The notes: generated by a model not told the origin, from the sequence alone. A DNA stretch of 64,000 nucleotides from a virus (IMGVR_UViG_3300035181_001402:1-64000); one strand, 5' to 3'. Numbered from the stretch's first letter, positions 10,476 through 19,346 are shown. A program made the numbers and translations.

Positions 10476-11089
10476 GCACCCTCTACTTCATCGACTACTT
10501 CGGTTCTACTTCGTTCGGTCTGGTACGGGACGTCCGTACCGTGATCTCGGGCCCGGTTGTGTCGACCGGCTCGATGGTGATCCGAGTCCCGGATTCGATT
10601 CCTATCACGTACGCTGTGTACGCCTCTGATGTGCTGAGCCAAAAGCACGCAGGTCAACTGGCTCAGTACCCGGGGTATCAAAACATCGCTTACGATGACC
10701 TCTTCGACACTTCCGGGATTGACCTCCTGAATTCGAGGGGGATTTATGTCGGGAAACGGGGAGCGGTGTCTCTTCGTGACAACTCGTCGATTTTCCGGAC
10801 CGTCCCCGTGACTTTGAATAGTCAACCGACCGAAGCAATTTTCTCGTGGGAGCTTTTTGGGTACAACCTTCTTGACTTCGCCTCCGAGAATCTCGTGTTG
10901 TCGTATGGGGAGGGTAACCCGGCTCTCTTCTCGGCTCTTCTGAGCTTCGATGGGGGTGCCTCCTATACAAGTGTGTTCTCCGGCATCCCCTTCCAAATCC
11001 CCCCCGTGTCTCAGGGGTCGACCCTCGTGATCCAAATCTACGGCTATAGCTCAAGGCTCAATCTGGGCTCTTGGTCGCTAGTGTACTGA
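10472..11089 (+). CDS. Small virion-region protein
   Basis: 205 residues from ATG 10472, chosen over ATG 10460 because it forms the ATGA overlap typical of this genome. The N-terminus is beta-rich (STLYFIDYFGS, then SGPVVSTGSMVIRVPDS) and the C-terminus has YGYSSRLNLGSWSLVY. No family recognised. It is read with the flanking structural genes and is probably an accessory tail protein. Confidence 0.45.
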   Translation: MSTLYFIDYFGSTSFGLVRDVRTVISGPVVSTGSMVIRVPDSIPITYAVYASDVLSQKHAGQLAQYPGYQNIAYDDLFDTSGIDLLNSRGIYVGKRGAVSLRDNSSIFRTVPVTLNSQPTEAIFSWELFGYNLLDFASENLVLSYGEGNPALFSALLSFDGGASYTSVFSGIPFQIPPVSQGSTLVIQIYGYSSRLNLGSWSLVY

Positions 11090-11111
11090 TTCGATCCCCC
11101 AATAGATCCAC

Positions 11112-14100
11112 ATGACAAACCTTGGCAGCGGCGTCTCTCGGGTTCTGGACCCCACTGGAACTTCCTACACAGAGGTGATCTGGCAACAGGGGAAGCCCCC
11201 GATGGATGCCGATCTGAACCTCCTCCAGGAGCTTTCTCAGAACTTCTGCCGGCAGATCGTCATGCGTGGCACGCCGAGCGGGTGGCTCAGCAATGAGACC
11301 AACGCGACGGAAGACTACGTGACCAGCCCGATCTGGTCGAACTGGTTTCAGTTCGGTCGGCAGAGGACGGGGGAGAAAGCGGCCATCGAGTGGGCGGCCG
11401 TCAACGGCTGGCTTGTGCCGGTCATGGGCACGAAGACGGGGACTCCGCCAGGGAATCCGGATGACGTCGACACCTGGAATGTCATCGCTCTGGATCCGCC
11501 TCCCTCGAACTCGGGTGACTTCAGGATCGACTACGTCTTCCTGGAAGTGTGGCAGGCACGAATCCCGCCCAACCCCTCGACGCTCAACAAGCCCGCTGCG
11601 AACTCGGTCTACCGCTATGGCAACGTGGAAGGGGGCTTCACCTTCCTCACGGACGATCTCATCGACCCGGCTCTCGGGTTCGAGATCACGCAGCGTGTCC
11701 AGCTTCAGTACCGGATTCGGGTGGTCAAGGGGCTCGTGGGGCTCACGAGCTACCCGTCGGGATTCGATCCTGTGGTCGTGAAGGCTCAGGGTGGGGCGAC
11801 GACGCCTTCGAGCTATGTCTTCTCGAACATGCGGAAGACTCTCGGAGACGCGGGCCTGTGGCGAGCTGGGGATGGGGTGCCCTCCAATGCTCTCGGGACG
11901 ATCGACGGCTATGTGTACGCGATCCCCATCGCGTCGATCTTCCGTCGCAACTCGGTCGCCTGGAACGGGGACCCGTCTCAGAACCTCAACGGAGCCTTCA
12001 ACCGCAACACGACGGCGGTTGATCGGACGGGGATTCGGACCTTCTCGACGACGGCCACGCTGGCGTTGGACCTCTCGGCTTCGGCCGTCTCGATCCAGCT
12101 CGTGTCTTCCTCGAACATCCCTCTTCCTCTCGCCCCGACGCTCCCTGTTCTCATTCAGATCGGCGACGAGATTCTCACCTACTCTTCTGTCTCGGGATCA
12201 CCCCCGATTCTGGGAGGCCTGACTCGGGGTGTGAATGGTTCGCGGGCGGAGACCCACAAGGCCGGGACCGTCGTCACCATTCTTTCGGGACGACCTGACG
12301 GGCTCTTCTCGGATCAGATCGCGGCGACGGACATCCTGGATCTCCGTCATGTCGTGAATCCCAACGGGTTCAACTACGACGTCCTTCTCAGGACGAACCT
12401 GGACAAGATGCTCCGGGGGCAGATGAGGGCGAACTGGAAGCGTTCGGGAGCGGGTCCGCAAGGCCCCTTCGTTTTCTACCAGGACAAGATCGTCAACGGG
12501 TCTTCGGCTCTCGGGGTCACCAAGCTCGACGGGCCGGACAACATCCGAACGGTCTTCTCGGATGCCGCTGTCACTCAAGCCGTCGAATTCGTGGTGAAGG
12601 CGAACTCGGCTTCCTTGCCGGCGGCTGTGAACGTCGCGTGGTCGTTGACCATGAACGCGAACCACACGACTCGTTCGGTCTCGAACACGTTCAGCGCGAA
12701 CGACGTCATCTCGCTTCCGGTGTCCCAGCTCAAGGCGGGTCTCTCTGGGAGCGACGCGGACCAGATTCGGTGGCTCACCGACTTCCAAAATGAGGCTGTG
12801 GTTCTTCGGATCGATGGGTCACAGGATCCCGTTGACCCGAGCCTTTACACGGTGACCCCCAACACGCCCACGCCGACGGATAACCTGATCATCACGCTGG
12901 GATCGAGCTTCCCTTCAACGACAAATCAGATATACATCACGGCCCACGTTCAGTATGGGCCGGGGCGCGGGTTGGCTCGTCGCCCGGATGCTCTACACTC
13001 GCTCGCCTTCATCAACCCGAGCACGGAGCTTCTCCTTCAGACCTCGGCGGTCCCGATGGCCAACCAGACGCTTCGAACCTCTTGGTTGGCGCTCTGGAGC
13101 AAGTTCCGTGGGGCGACCTATCAGGGTCTTCTCCCGGTGACGGCGGAAGCCTATGCCGACCTTGGGAGCAAGACGGTGGCTCTCACTCCGTTCCGTCGCA
13201 TCGATTGGCCTGACGAGTTCAGGACGATGGATGGGACGATCGCGAATCCCAACGTCGCGTTCTGGGTGGGCAGCCAGGCTTCGAGCACGGGTGGAACTAC
13301 GCTCACCGATGCCTTCCAAGACTTCGTCTCTTTGGGGGTACTCGTCGGGGATTCCGTGTACATGCCGCATGGTGTTCGCAAGGGACACTATGTGGTCACG
13401 GCAGTGGCCCCTGGAGCGGATGTCTCGAAGATTGTCCTCAACAGGGCTTTTGCTTCGGGGTTCCCGTTCGATTACGAGGTCGCCCATACGCAGGGGTTGA
13501 TGCCTCTCCTCAAGCCGGACGGCGTCACGGCGAAGTGGACTACGACGGACCCGCTTCAGCTCTTCTCGGGTACAACTGAGTCGACGGCTGCGACGAAGAA
13601 CATCTACGTCACGATTCCTCGGCACATGGTGCCCGGTTGGGGCGCGTACTACGTGCCGGTCCTCTGGCAGGACAACGGGGTCTTCGCAGAAGGCGTCGAC
13701 TTCATGTTGATCAGCCGGAAGGGTGGATCGCCCTTCGCGGATTCGGACAAGAACTACTGCCCCTACTCGAACGGGCCGTTGACGTACGCGGCCTTCTCGA
13801 CGTTGAACTTCAACCCCCCGGCGGTGACGGCGACCTACAACGCGGCCTTCTCGTTCGGCGGCAAGACCTTCGCAGGGATGCGGTTCTTCACCGACACCCG
13901 CGGCCTTGGTCGAGAAGGCCTGGAGCTGCCTCCCTTCTATGGGATCACTCGGCTGTTCGCGGTCTATGAAGCGAACGACTACAAGCTCAACGGGTCGGCG
14001 TACGACGCAACCACGCGAAATCTCACGGGCAGCGGAGCAACGAACCTCCTTCGGCAGAACTTCGCAGGTCCGACCTTCTGGGTCGAGCTGGATGCTGATG

Positions 14101-15419
14101 GGGACTCGACGTTCATCCTCAACGCTGCGGTGATCGACCTCGCACGGTCGCCGAACACGATTGCCACCTTCGCTTCTGGCAACTACGTCATCGAGACGAA
14201 CATCTTCGGCTTCGACCGTGGGTCCTTCGACATCACGAAGGACTTCCGGTTGGTGATGACCCGGCCGACGAGCGCGGGTCTCATGCGGAGTCAGGCGGCG
14301 GATACGGTCACCCGGGCCAACAACGTGGGGGTCGTTGTGGCGGGTCCTGTTGGTGTTCTCCCGGGGCCCGCCACGGTCTCGGACCAGATTGTGGCCAACT
14401 ACTCCAGGACGGTCTACCAGGGCGATGCTTGGGGGTCGCAGACCAGCTACACGGACATCGGGTACGCCCCGGGGCCCATTCCGTCGGGGTCTGCCTTCCA
14501 GGTAGCCTCCACGTCTCTCGACGCAGCGAACTTGACGCGGCCGAATCAGAAGGTCTTCGAGGTGCTCGCCTCGATCGGCTTCACGACGACGCTGGGTACG
14601 GGGCGTCTCTCGGGGGACGCCATTTCACAGGTCATCGATCTGCGGAATGTCAGCTACGAGGACACTTCCACCTTCCCTCCCGTTTCGTCGATTGCTGCCC
14701 GTCCTACCATTTTCCCGGCGGCATTCAGCAGTGAGTCCAACACGGTGAACATCGGGACGGAGTATCACGGCTGCACCGAGCGTCTACCCCTTGGGGCGCT
14801 GTGCCGAGACAAGGACTTCCGAGGAGGAACCTTCAACTCCACGGTGGACATGCCCTTCATCTACCTCCAGGACTGTGGGGTGGGCTTCCTGGCAAGTCAG
14901 GGCAACGCCAAGAAGCTGGAGCAGACGGAGGTCAACGTCTCGTCTGCCTCCATCATCTCGGGGACCGCGGGTGATATGGGGGTCCATGTGGATGGGGAGC
15001 AGGGTAACTACTCTCTCCTCACGAACTTCCGGACCTACCGGGGTGGGAGCCTCTTCTGTGCCTCGGGATCGCACCCTGGGGGAGAGATGGCGGTCGTGCA
15101 TCCCACGGTCCTCGCTCCGTCGGGCCGAACGAACGTGCTCACGGCACGGGCCTTCCTCGTGCGGAACACGGGGACTCTGGTGGGCTCGACGGAAGTCTCT
15201 GCGGGAGATGAGCTGATGATGGTGGTGGTCACGACGGCCATCCTCATCTCGGATACGAACAGTCACCCGGGGCTCGTCGTCATCGGAACGAATGGGACTG
15301 GGGAAGGGTACTCGGCGGCGGACCTCTACCGCATTGAGGGTCACCCCCTCGTCTCGAACAACAGTCGGTACACGATCGACCCGTCGACCATCCCGCTCAC
15401 GATTTCTCTGAAGGGTTGA
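11112..15419 (+). CDS. Very large tail-fibre/adhesin-type virion protein
   Basis: 1435 residues. The N-terminus (QQGKPPMDADLNLLQEL) and the LDLRHVVNPNGFNYDVLL block match the 861-residue paralogue at 5755. Between them lies an extra insert near residues 320-400 with a tight Gly-rich loop (LGGLTRGVNGSRAETH). The rest is long, beta-rich, and ends in a region with DMGVHVDGEQGNYSLL and SAADLYRIEGHP. Length and paralogy suggest a baseplate-anchored fibre. It closes the structural block, one base before the next ATG. Confidence 0.6.
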   Translation: MTNLGSGVSRVLDPTGTSYTEVIWQQGKPPMDADLNLLQELSQNFCRQIVMRGTPSGWLSNETNATEDYVTSPIWSNWFQFGRQRTGEKAAIEWAAVNGWLVPVMGTKTGTPPGNPDDVDTWNVIALDPPPSNSGDFRIDYVFLEVWQARIPPNPSTLNKPAANSVYRYGNVEGGFTFLTDDLIDPALGFEITQRVQLQYRIRVVKGLVGLTSYPSGFDPVVVKAQGGATTPSSYVFSNMRKTLGDAGLWRAGDGVPSNALGTIDGYVYAIPIASIFRRNSVAWNGDPSQNLNGAFNRNTTAVDRTGIRTFSTTATLALDLSASAVSIQLVSSSNIPLPLAPTLPVLIQIGDEILTYSSVSGSPPILGGLTRGVNGSRAETHKAGTVVTILSGRPDGLFSDQIAATDILDLRHVVNPNGFNYDVLLRTNLDKMLRGQMRANWKRSGAGPQGPFVFYQDKIVNGSSALGVTKLDGPDNIRTVFSDAAVTQAVEFVVKANSASLPAAVNVAWSLTMNANHTTRSVSNTFSANDVISLPVSQLKAGLSGSDADQIRWLTDFQNEAVVLRIDGSQDPVDPSLYTVTPNTPTPTDNLIITLGSSFPSTTNQIYITAHVQYGPGRGLARRPDALHSLAFINPSTELLLQTSAVPMANQTLRTSWLALWSKFRGATYQGLLPVTAEAYADLGSKTVALTPFRRIDWPDEFRTMDGTIANPNVAFWVGSQASSTGGTTLTDAFQDFVSLGVLVGDSVYMPHGVRKGHYVVTAVAPGADVSKIVLNRAFASGFPFDYEVAHTQGLMPLLKPDGVTAKWTTTDPLQLFSGTTESTAATKNIYVTIPRHMVPGWGAYYVPVLWQDNGVFAEGVDFMLISRKGGSPFADSDKNYCPYSNGPLTYAAFSTLNFNPPAVTATYNAAFSFGGKTFAGMRFFTDTRGLGREGLELPPFYGITRLFAVYEANDYKLNGSAYDATTRNLTGSGATNLLRQNFAGPTFWVELDADGDSTFILNAAVIDLARSPNTIATFASGNYVIETNIFGFDRGSFDITKDFRLVMTRPTSAGLMRSQAADTVTRANNVGVVVAGPVGVLPGPATVSDQIVANYSRTVYQGDAWGSQTSYTDIGYAPGPIPSGSAFQVASTSLDAANLTRPNQKVFEVLASIGFTTTLGTGRLSGDAISQVIDLRNVSYEDTSTFPPVSSIAARPTIFPAAFSSESNTVNIGTEYHGCTERLPLGALCRDKDFRGGTFNSTVDMPFIYLQDCGVGFLASQGNAKKLEQTEVNVSSASIISGTAGDMGVHVDGEQGNYSLLTNFRTYRGGSLFCASGSHPGGEMAVVHPTVLAPSGRTNVLTARAFLVRNTGTLVGSTEVSAGDELMMVVVTTAILISDTNSHPGLVVIGTNGTGEGYSAADLYRIEGHPLVSNNSRYTIDPSTIPLTISLKG

Positions 15420-15420
15420 T

Positions 15421-15651
15421 ATGGCGGTCCAACACCTTTCGTATCTCGACATCCCGCCCGAGAAGCGACAGAAGGCGTCGGAAGAGGCTCGGAGGAGGAT
15501 TCAGACCCTCCTCTCGACGCCGCTGCTTTCTTCGGACCAGGTGAAGGCCCTCCAAGATCAGATCCGTCGTATCGACCAGTGGGAACGGGGGGATCTTGAT
15601 CCCCTTATACCTCTCGATAATCGAGGCGATTCCCATGAGCACACAGGTTGA
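15421..15651 (+). CDS. Small helical protein upstream of the holin-like gene
   Basis: 76 residues, mostly charged helix (PPEKRQKASEEARRRIQ, then QVKALQDQIRRIDQWERG). No membrane segment or signal peptide. It starts one base after the preceding stop and its 3' end overlaps the holin-like gene by 17 bases, so it belongs to the same transcript. Function unknown. Confidence 0.5.
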   Translation: MAVQHLSYLDIPPEKRQKASEEARRRIQTLLSTPLLSSDQVKALQDQIRRIDQWERGDLDPLIPLDNRGDSHEHTG

Positions 15652-16099
15652 CCACCTTCTCGACGTCTACTTCTGGCCCACTCTCTTCCTCTGTCTCGGC
15701 ATCTACCTCACGACCTACTTCGTGAGGACGTCGATTGAGGGGGTCTTCCCGAAGGTGAAGACCAAGCTCCTCTGGACGGAGGTGTGTCTTCCCCTCGGGC
15801 CGATCGGGACGGGTCTCCTGTTCGCACTCATCGGGAAGTCCTTCCCGTGGCCGGCGACTGTGGAGACCTACGGGATCTGGGTTCGGCTCACCTACAGCGG
15901 CCTCTGTGGGATCGGATCGGCATGGGTCTACGGGCGCTTCCAGTCGACCCTCAAAGCACTCGCCATCAAGAAGCTCTTGGCGGAGTTGGCCAAGGATCCG
16001 GAGCCGACCCCCACGCCGGCCGACCCCTCTGGGGAGAAGCTCCTCGATGCAAAGCTCGCAACCACCACCCTGAGCAGCAAGACCGACAACCTCAACTGA
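15635..16099 (+). CDS. Holin-like membrane protein
   Basis: 154 residues from ATG 15635. Three hydrophobic segments are visible: roughly residues 10-30 (WPTLFLCLGIYLTTYFV), 46-66 (LPLGPIGTGLLFALIG) and 76-97 (VRLTYSGLCGIGSAWVY). A charged, Pro-rich tail (PEPTPTPADPSGE) follows. Small multi-span proteins with a polar tail beside a lipoprotein gene fit a phage lysis cassette, where the holin permeabilises the inner membrane. No endolysin is recognised next to it, so the holin assignment is inference. Confidence 0.55.
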   Translation: MSTQVDHLLDVYFWPTLFLCLGIYLTTYFVRTSIEGVFPKVKTKLLWTEVCLPLGPIGTGLLFALIGKSFPWPATVETYGIWVRLTYSGLCGIGSAWVYGRFQSTLKALAIKKLLAELAKDPEPTPTPADPSGEKLLDAKLATTTLSSKTDNLN

Positions 16100-16104
16100 T
16101 ACCC

Positions 16105-16473
16105 ATGAAAAAGTACCTCTACCTCGTTCTCCCTCTCAGCCTCATGGGCTGCCAGTTGTCGGCGAAGGATGCCGCAACTCTGGCAGCAAATGAAACCCGA
16201 GACATCGCCGCCACCGAGCACAAGGTCATCCTCGACTACTGTGTTCCTCGGTACAAGGCGGCATCGACTCCGACGGAAGTCAAGGATGTCGACAAGCTGT
16301 GTCTGCCGGCGGAAGCCGCCTATGTGTCCACCAAGGCGGCTTGGGGCCAGATGCTCACTCTTCTCAACGCTGCGAAGAGCGGGACGGTGACGATTCAAGA
16401 ACTCAACGATGCAGGTCGGGAGTTGGGTGAGACTCTCGCCAAGCTCCAGCAGATCGCGGGGGAAATGCAATGA
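16105..16473 (+). CDS. Small lipoprotein (spanin-like candidate)
   Basis: 122 residues from ATG 16105. The N-terminus is a classic lipoprotein signal: MKKYLYLVLPLS, then a lipobox LMGC with Cys at residue 16. The mature part is helical and Ala/Lys/Glu-rich. A periplasmic lipoprotein directly after a holin-like gene is consistent with an outer-membrane spanin (Rz1-like) subunit, although it is long for Rz1 and not proline-rich. The stop overlaps the next start (ATGA). A Gram-negative host would be implied if this role is correct. Confidence 0.55.
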   Translation: MKKYLYLVLPLSLMGCQLSAKDAATLAANETRDIAATEHKVILDYCVPRYKAASTPTEVKDVDKLCLPAEAAYVSTKAAWGQMLTLLNAAKSGTVTIQELNDAGRELGETLAKLQQIAGEMQ

Positions 16474-16649
16474 GCACTCAGGAAGTTCTCGTTCTTCTCC
16501 AGTTTCTTGATGACCTCTTCGAGCTGGGAGGCAAGATGGTCGCTGTGGCTCAGGGAAAGCATCCTGAGCTTGTGACAACCCCTCTTCCGGACCTCGCGGA
16601 GATGGACAAGGCACGAGAAGACGCCATCAAGCGTACTTCGGACACCTGA
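16470..16649 (+). CDS. Small acidic helical protein
   Basis: 59 residues from ATG 16470: MSTQEVLVLLQFLDDLFELGGKM, then a polar stretch with TPLPDLAEMDKARED. It overlaps the lipoprotein stop by four bases and its own stop overlaps the next ATG by one base, which argues for a real translated gene despite its size. Function unknown; possibly an accessory of the lysis cassette. Confidence 0.5.
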   Translation: MSTQEVLVLLQFLDDLFELGGKMVAVAQGKHPELVTTPLPDLAEMDKAREDAIKRTSDT

Positions 16650-18028
16650 TGAGTAACGAGGGCTCACATCAGGCGGACTTGAATCCGCCTCTCGGGAAGC
16701 CCGGGGGGCCCTCGTCAGTCGTGCAGCGCATCCTTCAAAGGGTGCAAAACCCCCATCTTCAGCATGACCTCGTTGACGAGGTTCAGCAGGGGGAGGACCT
16801 CTCGAACGCTGACGCCTCGAAGGTCTATCACCTGGACATCGAGCCTGGGATCGGCCTGATCAAGCGGATCCAGATCACAGCGCACGCCCAATACCGGATG
16901 GATCTCCGAGGGGTGTCTGTCCAGGATGTCCAGGATGTCCTCAAACACTTCGTGACACAGCTCAACAACTGGAAAGCGTTGAAGAGCCCTGCCTACGAGC
17001 GGATGCTCTCGACGCTCGGCTCAGGGGACAAGATCGAATGGGTGAACCCGAAAACGGGGCTCAAGATCGTGTTCGCCACCATCGGACCTGGCACCGTGGA
17101 CCTCATCACCACCTTCAACAAGTGGCACAACAGCTCTGTATTCTCCAACGGAGTAGACATGTACTCGGATCTCGTTCTTCGCGTTGCAGCTCGGTTTATG
17201 GACCCTTCAATTGTCACAGCCGATGACAGAGGGGTGTGGCTCCCGGACATGCTCGGCTCGAAGGAGAACCTCGTGAAAGAGATCCTCCTCGCCGCGAAGA
17301 AGATGGCAGCGGCCGACACCTTCAAGAAGGGGGACATCAAGAGCATCTGCGGCGGGGTCTTGTACTTCCTCATGGAGGAAAAGGCTGGGAAGGCCGTTGC
17401 GGACAAGCTCTGGAATCTCCTCGATTCCTCCGCGGGGCTCGATGTCGGAGCTGCGATCAACAAGCTCGTCTGGCGAATCACGCCCCACCTTGACCATGGG
17501 GACAAGGGGAAGGTTCAGGCGGCAGCCGTTGGGATCTCGCTTCTCCAGCGCTCCAAGCAGCCGACCAAGGCTCAGCGAGCCAACGTCATCTTGAGGGACG
17601 CGCTCAAGTCCTCGATCGACATGGCCGGGCCTCCTGAAGAGAAAGGGAAGACCCCGACGGCGAAGGACACCTTCCTCCAGATGGTGAAGGACCAGATTCC
17701 GTTCGCGAAGACGCTCTACGGCCAGATCAAGGATCCCGGCGTGGCTGCGCTGGTTGTTTCGTACGCTCTCGACCAGGCGAACTACAGCGAGGCGTCCTCT
17801 TTCGCCGAGTCTACCCTCAAGTCGATCGCCACCAAGAACCCTCCCGACGATGTCGTGCAGGACTTCGGAGGGCAGGTCTCGGATGAGATCAGCTTCGCTG
17901 TCTACGAGACGGCGGCCTTTGGTGTGGCTCTGATGCAAGAAGCCGGTCAAGCGTCCGCAGCGCGAACCCTCTTCACCGGCTTCCTTCGCATCATCGGGCC
18001 CGCCATCGGACCCGGCAACCTGCTCTAG
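16649..18028 (+). CDS. Two-module protein: DUF4258-like domain plus a tagged helical module
   Basis: 459 residues as read. Residues about 70-165 (ITAHAQYRMDLRGVS, then GLKIVFATIGPGTVDLITTF) resemble DUF4258, a small RelE/BrnT-like fold. At Met 171 (ATG 17159) a new module begins MYSDLVLRVAARF, carrying the recurring RVxARF peptide seen at the N-terminus of other proteins here, followed by about 275 mostly helical residues. A TAG in the +1 frame (17154-17156) sits just before that ATG. The ORF may therefore be two genes joined by a one-base insertion rather than a true fusion. Confidence 0.55.
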   Translation: MSNEGSHQADLNPPLGKPGGPSSVVQRILQRVQNPHLQHDLVDEVQQGEDLSNADASKVYHLDIEPGIGLIKRIQITAHAQYRMDLRGVSVQDVQDVLKHFVTQLNNWKALKSPAYERMLSTLGSGDKIEWVNPKTGLKIVFATIGPGTVDLITTFNKWHNSSVFSNGVDMYSDLVLRVAARFMDPSIVTADDRGVWLPDMLGSKENLVKEILLAAKKMAAADTFKKGDIKSICGGVLYFLMEEKAGKAVADKLWNLLDSSAGLDVGAAINKLVWRITPHLDHGDKGKVQAAAVGISLLQRSKQPTKAQRANVILRDALKSSIDMAGPPEEKGKTPTAKDTFLQMVKDQIPFAKTLYGQIKDPGVAALVVSYALDQANYSEASSFAESTLKSIATKNPPDDVVQDFGGQVSDEISFAVYETAAFGVALMQEAGQASAARTLFTGFLRIIGPAIGPGNLL

Positions 18029-18315
18029 GACTCAATGATGCACTCGCGGACGAACGCGAGGAGCTTGGGGTCACCCTTTCCGAGGAACTCCCACTGGGGG
18101 TGAATCACAGGATCCCACCCTTCCAGCATACTTTCCGCAGTGTCCTTGAAGAAGAGGACCATGTCTTCACGGAAGGTGCTGCTCCTCTTGGAGCCCCACA
18201 CTCCTTCCCCCATGATAATCCGAACTCGAAATTCGCCGTCTTGACCGTTGTCGGTCAACTGGACGAAGTTGTCATCGACTAGAACCCAGCCCGTTTCGTT
18301 GGTGATGTTCAGCAT
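18025..18315 (-). CDS. Small leftward protein, unknown
   Basis: 96 residues starting at 18315 on the minus strand (MLNITNETGWVLVDDNF). The middle reads GEFRVRIIMGEGVWGSKR and the C-terminus has a helix (DPKLLAFVRECIIES). No family recognised. A GTTGAT-N17-TGTAGG promoter ends 6 bases before the ATG. The 3' end meets the end of the rightward gene tail-to-tail with a four-base overlap. Confidence 0.6.
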   Translation of the reverse strand: MLNITNETGWVLVDDNFVQLTDNGQDGEFRVRIIMGEGVWGSKRSSTFREDMVLFFKDTAESMLEGWDPVIHPQWEFLGKGDPKLLAFVRECIIES

Positions 18316-18321
18316 GGGGGT

Positions 18322-18350
18322 CCTACAGACCGGACCCCCCGCCGATCAAC
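18322..18350 (-). promoter_or_regulatory. Leftward promoter GTTGAT-N17-TGTAGG
   Basis: The minus strand reads GTTGAT (18350-18345), a 17-base spacer, then TGTAGG (18327-18322). The ATG follows 6 bases later at 18315. Six leftward genes share this arrangement with an identical spacer length. Confidence 0.7.
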
Positions 18351-18846
18351 CTAGAAGAGCGAGAGCTGCTCGGCGATCTTCTCGACGGGCTTCGTCTCCC
18401 AGACGAAGCCCGTCCACCTTCCGGCCGATCTTGGCCCCGTTCGCCCTCCAGTAGGCGACGAACATCTCGACGCCTACAAAATCGAGGCCCTTCCAGGCGG
18501 GCTGCGCGATCTTCAGCGCAATCAAGTCGGCATACCCGCCCTCGAAGCCCCTTGCCATGTAGTCGGGGATGTCGGGGCAGGCCTTGACCTCGTCCTTCGG
18601 GATCCGCGTGTCGAGCATGGGGGCAGCGAAAACAGCCCGAACGATGTTGTCGTTGTCGAGGTTGTCGACGTCGTCGACAACGTTCTCCAGCTCCCTCTCG
18701 AAGTCGTCGTGGGGGATGGATACCGTGATCGGTCCGTACCCCTCACGAGGGCCGGGGTAGCCCGTCAGCCCGCTCAGACCTCGCGTGAGGACAAGGTAGC
18801 GATCATCGCGGACAGCTTTGGGCGGCAGCTTCTTCTTGGTAGCCAT
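18346..18846 (-). CDS. Leftward hypothetical protein
   Basis: 166 residues, beginning with a basic MATKKKLPPKAVRDDRY, then a negatively charged region with ELENVVDDVDNLDNDN and a C-terminal basic helix. No known domain. It has its own GTTGAT-N17-TGTAGG promoter 6 bases upstream of the ATG, so it is probably an independent transcription unit, plausibly early and host-directed. Confidence 0.6.
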   Translation of the reverse strand: MATKKKLPPKAVRDDRYLVLTRGLSGLTGYPGPREGYGPITVSIPHDDFERELENVVDDVDNLDNDNIVRAVFAAPMLDTRIPKDEVKACPDIPDYMARGFEGGYADLIALKIAQPAWKGLDFVGVEMFVAYWRANGAKIGRKVDGLRLGDEARREDRRAALALLG

Positions 18847-18852
18847 GGGGGT

Positions 18853-18881
18853 CCTACAAGATGAAAGGGGGAGGGATCAAC
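18853..18881 (-). promoter_or_regulatory. Leftward promoter GTTGAT-N17-TGTAGG
   Basis: GTTGAT (18881-18876), a 17-base spacer and TGTAGG (18858-18853). The ATG at 18846 is 6 bases downstream, so transcription would begin at or next to the start codon. Confidence 0.7.
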
Positions 18882-18885
18882 CCCT

Positions 18886-19275
18886 TCAGTGAATGATGGC
18901 AGAAACCTCGTGTTCGTGCTCGACTTGGAAGCGAGCACGAACCTTTGCGATCGTGACCCGGAGGCCAGCATCCGCGATCGGAATCAGCTCATCCCCCACC
19001 TGGCGGAAGCGGGTCGGGACGCAGGTCACCTTCCAGCCGGGGCCCACCACGGATTCGACCCCGAGTCCTTCGAGGACTGAGATGACGAAGCTCCGAGCTT
19101 GGATCTCGGCCGCGCAGGGGGTTGCCCCACGTCGTTCCTTGCGCTCGCGGGCCAGCCTGACCAGGGGAGCACACAGCTCTTCCAGGACAGCCTGAGAGAC
19201 CTTCAGGGTCGGAGAAGCCAGCGGAGGCACCTCCGGCCACTCCGCGTCGATGACCTCGGTGTCGATGCTTTTCAT
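18886..19275 (-). CDS. Leftward hypothetical protein
   Basis: 129 residues from ATG 19275. A central helix carries LCAPLVRLARERKERRG, followed by IQARSFVISVLEGLGVES and a C-terminal strand pair (GLRVTIAKVRARFQVEHEH). KVRARF resembles the tag found elsewhere but lies inside a strand and is probably coincidental. It has its own leftward promoter and is divergent from the SNF2-type helicase gene. Confidence 0.6.
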   Translation of the reverse strand: MKSIDTEVIDAEWPEVPPLASPTLKVSQAVLEELCAPLVRLARERKERRGATPCAAEIQARSFVISVLEGLGVESVVGPGWKVTCVPTRFRQVGDELIPIADAGLRVTIAKVRARFQVEHEHEVSAIIH

Positions 19276-19283
19276 ATTTTGGC

Positions 19284-19312
19284 CCTACAGCGATGGTTCC
19301 CCCCGGATCAAC
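19284..19312 (-). promoter_or_regulatory. Leftward promoter GTTGAT-N17-TGTAGG
   Basis: GTTGAT (19312-19307), 17 bases, TGTAGG (19289-19284), with the ATG 8 bases on at 19275. It stands back-to-back with the rightward GGTGTA signal at 19341, making a divergent promoter region. Confidence 0.7.
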
Positions 19313-19340
19313 CGCTCTCCGATTTCCTACACCAAAGCTC

Positions 19341-19346
19341 GGTGTA
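19341..19346 (+). promoter_or_regulatory. GGTGTA start-proximal signal
   Basis: GGTGTA lies 11 bases before the helicase ATG at 19358. There is no GTTGAT-like element 17 bases upstream, unlike the leftward set. Confidence 0.5.

Noticed and set aside
15784-16104. In-frame extension upstream of the lipoprotein.
   Set aside because: It overlaps the holin-like gene; the lipoprotein signal peptide begins precisely at ATG 16105.
18934-18951. KVRARF in the leftward protein at 18886-19275 as another copy of the tag.
   Set aside because: It lies inside a beta strand near the C-terminal third, without the helical context of the other copies.
19192-19209. GTTGAT-like and TGTAG words elsewhere inside genes.
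   Set aside because: Single words occur by chance; only sites with both words, a 17-base spacer and a nearby ATG were kept.
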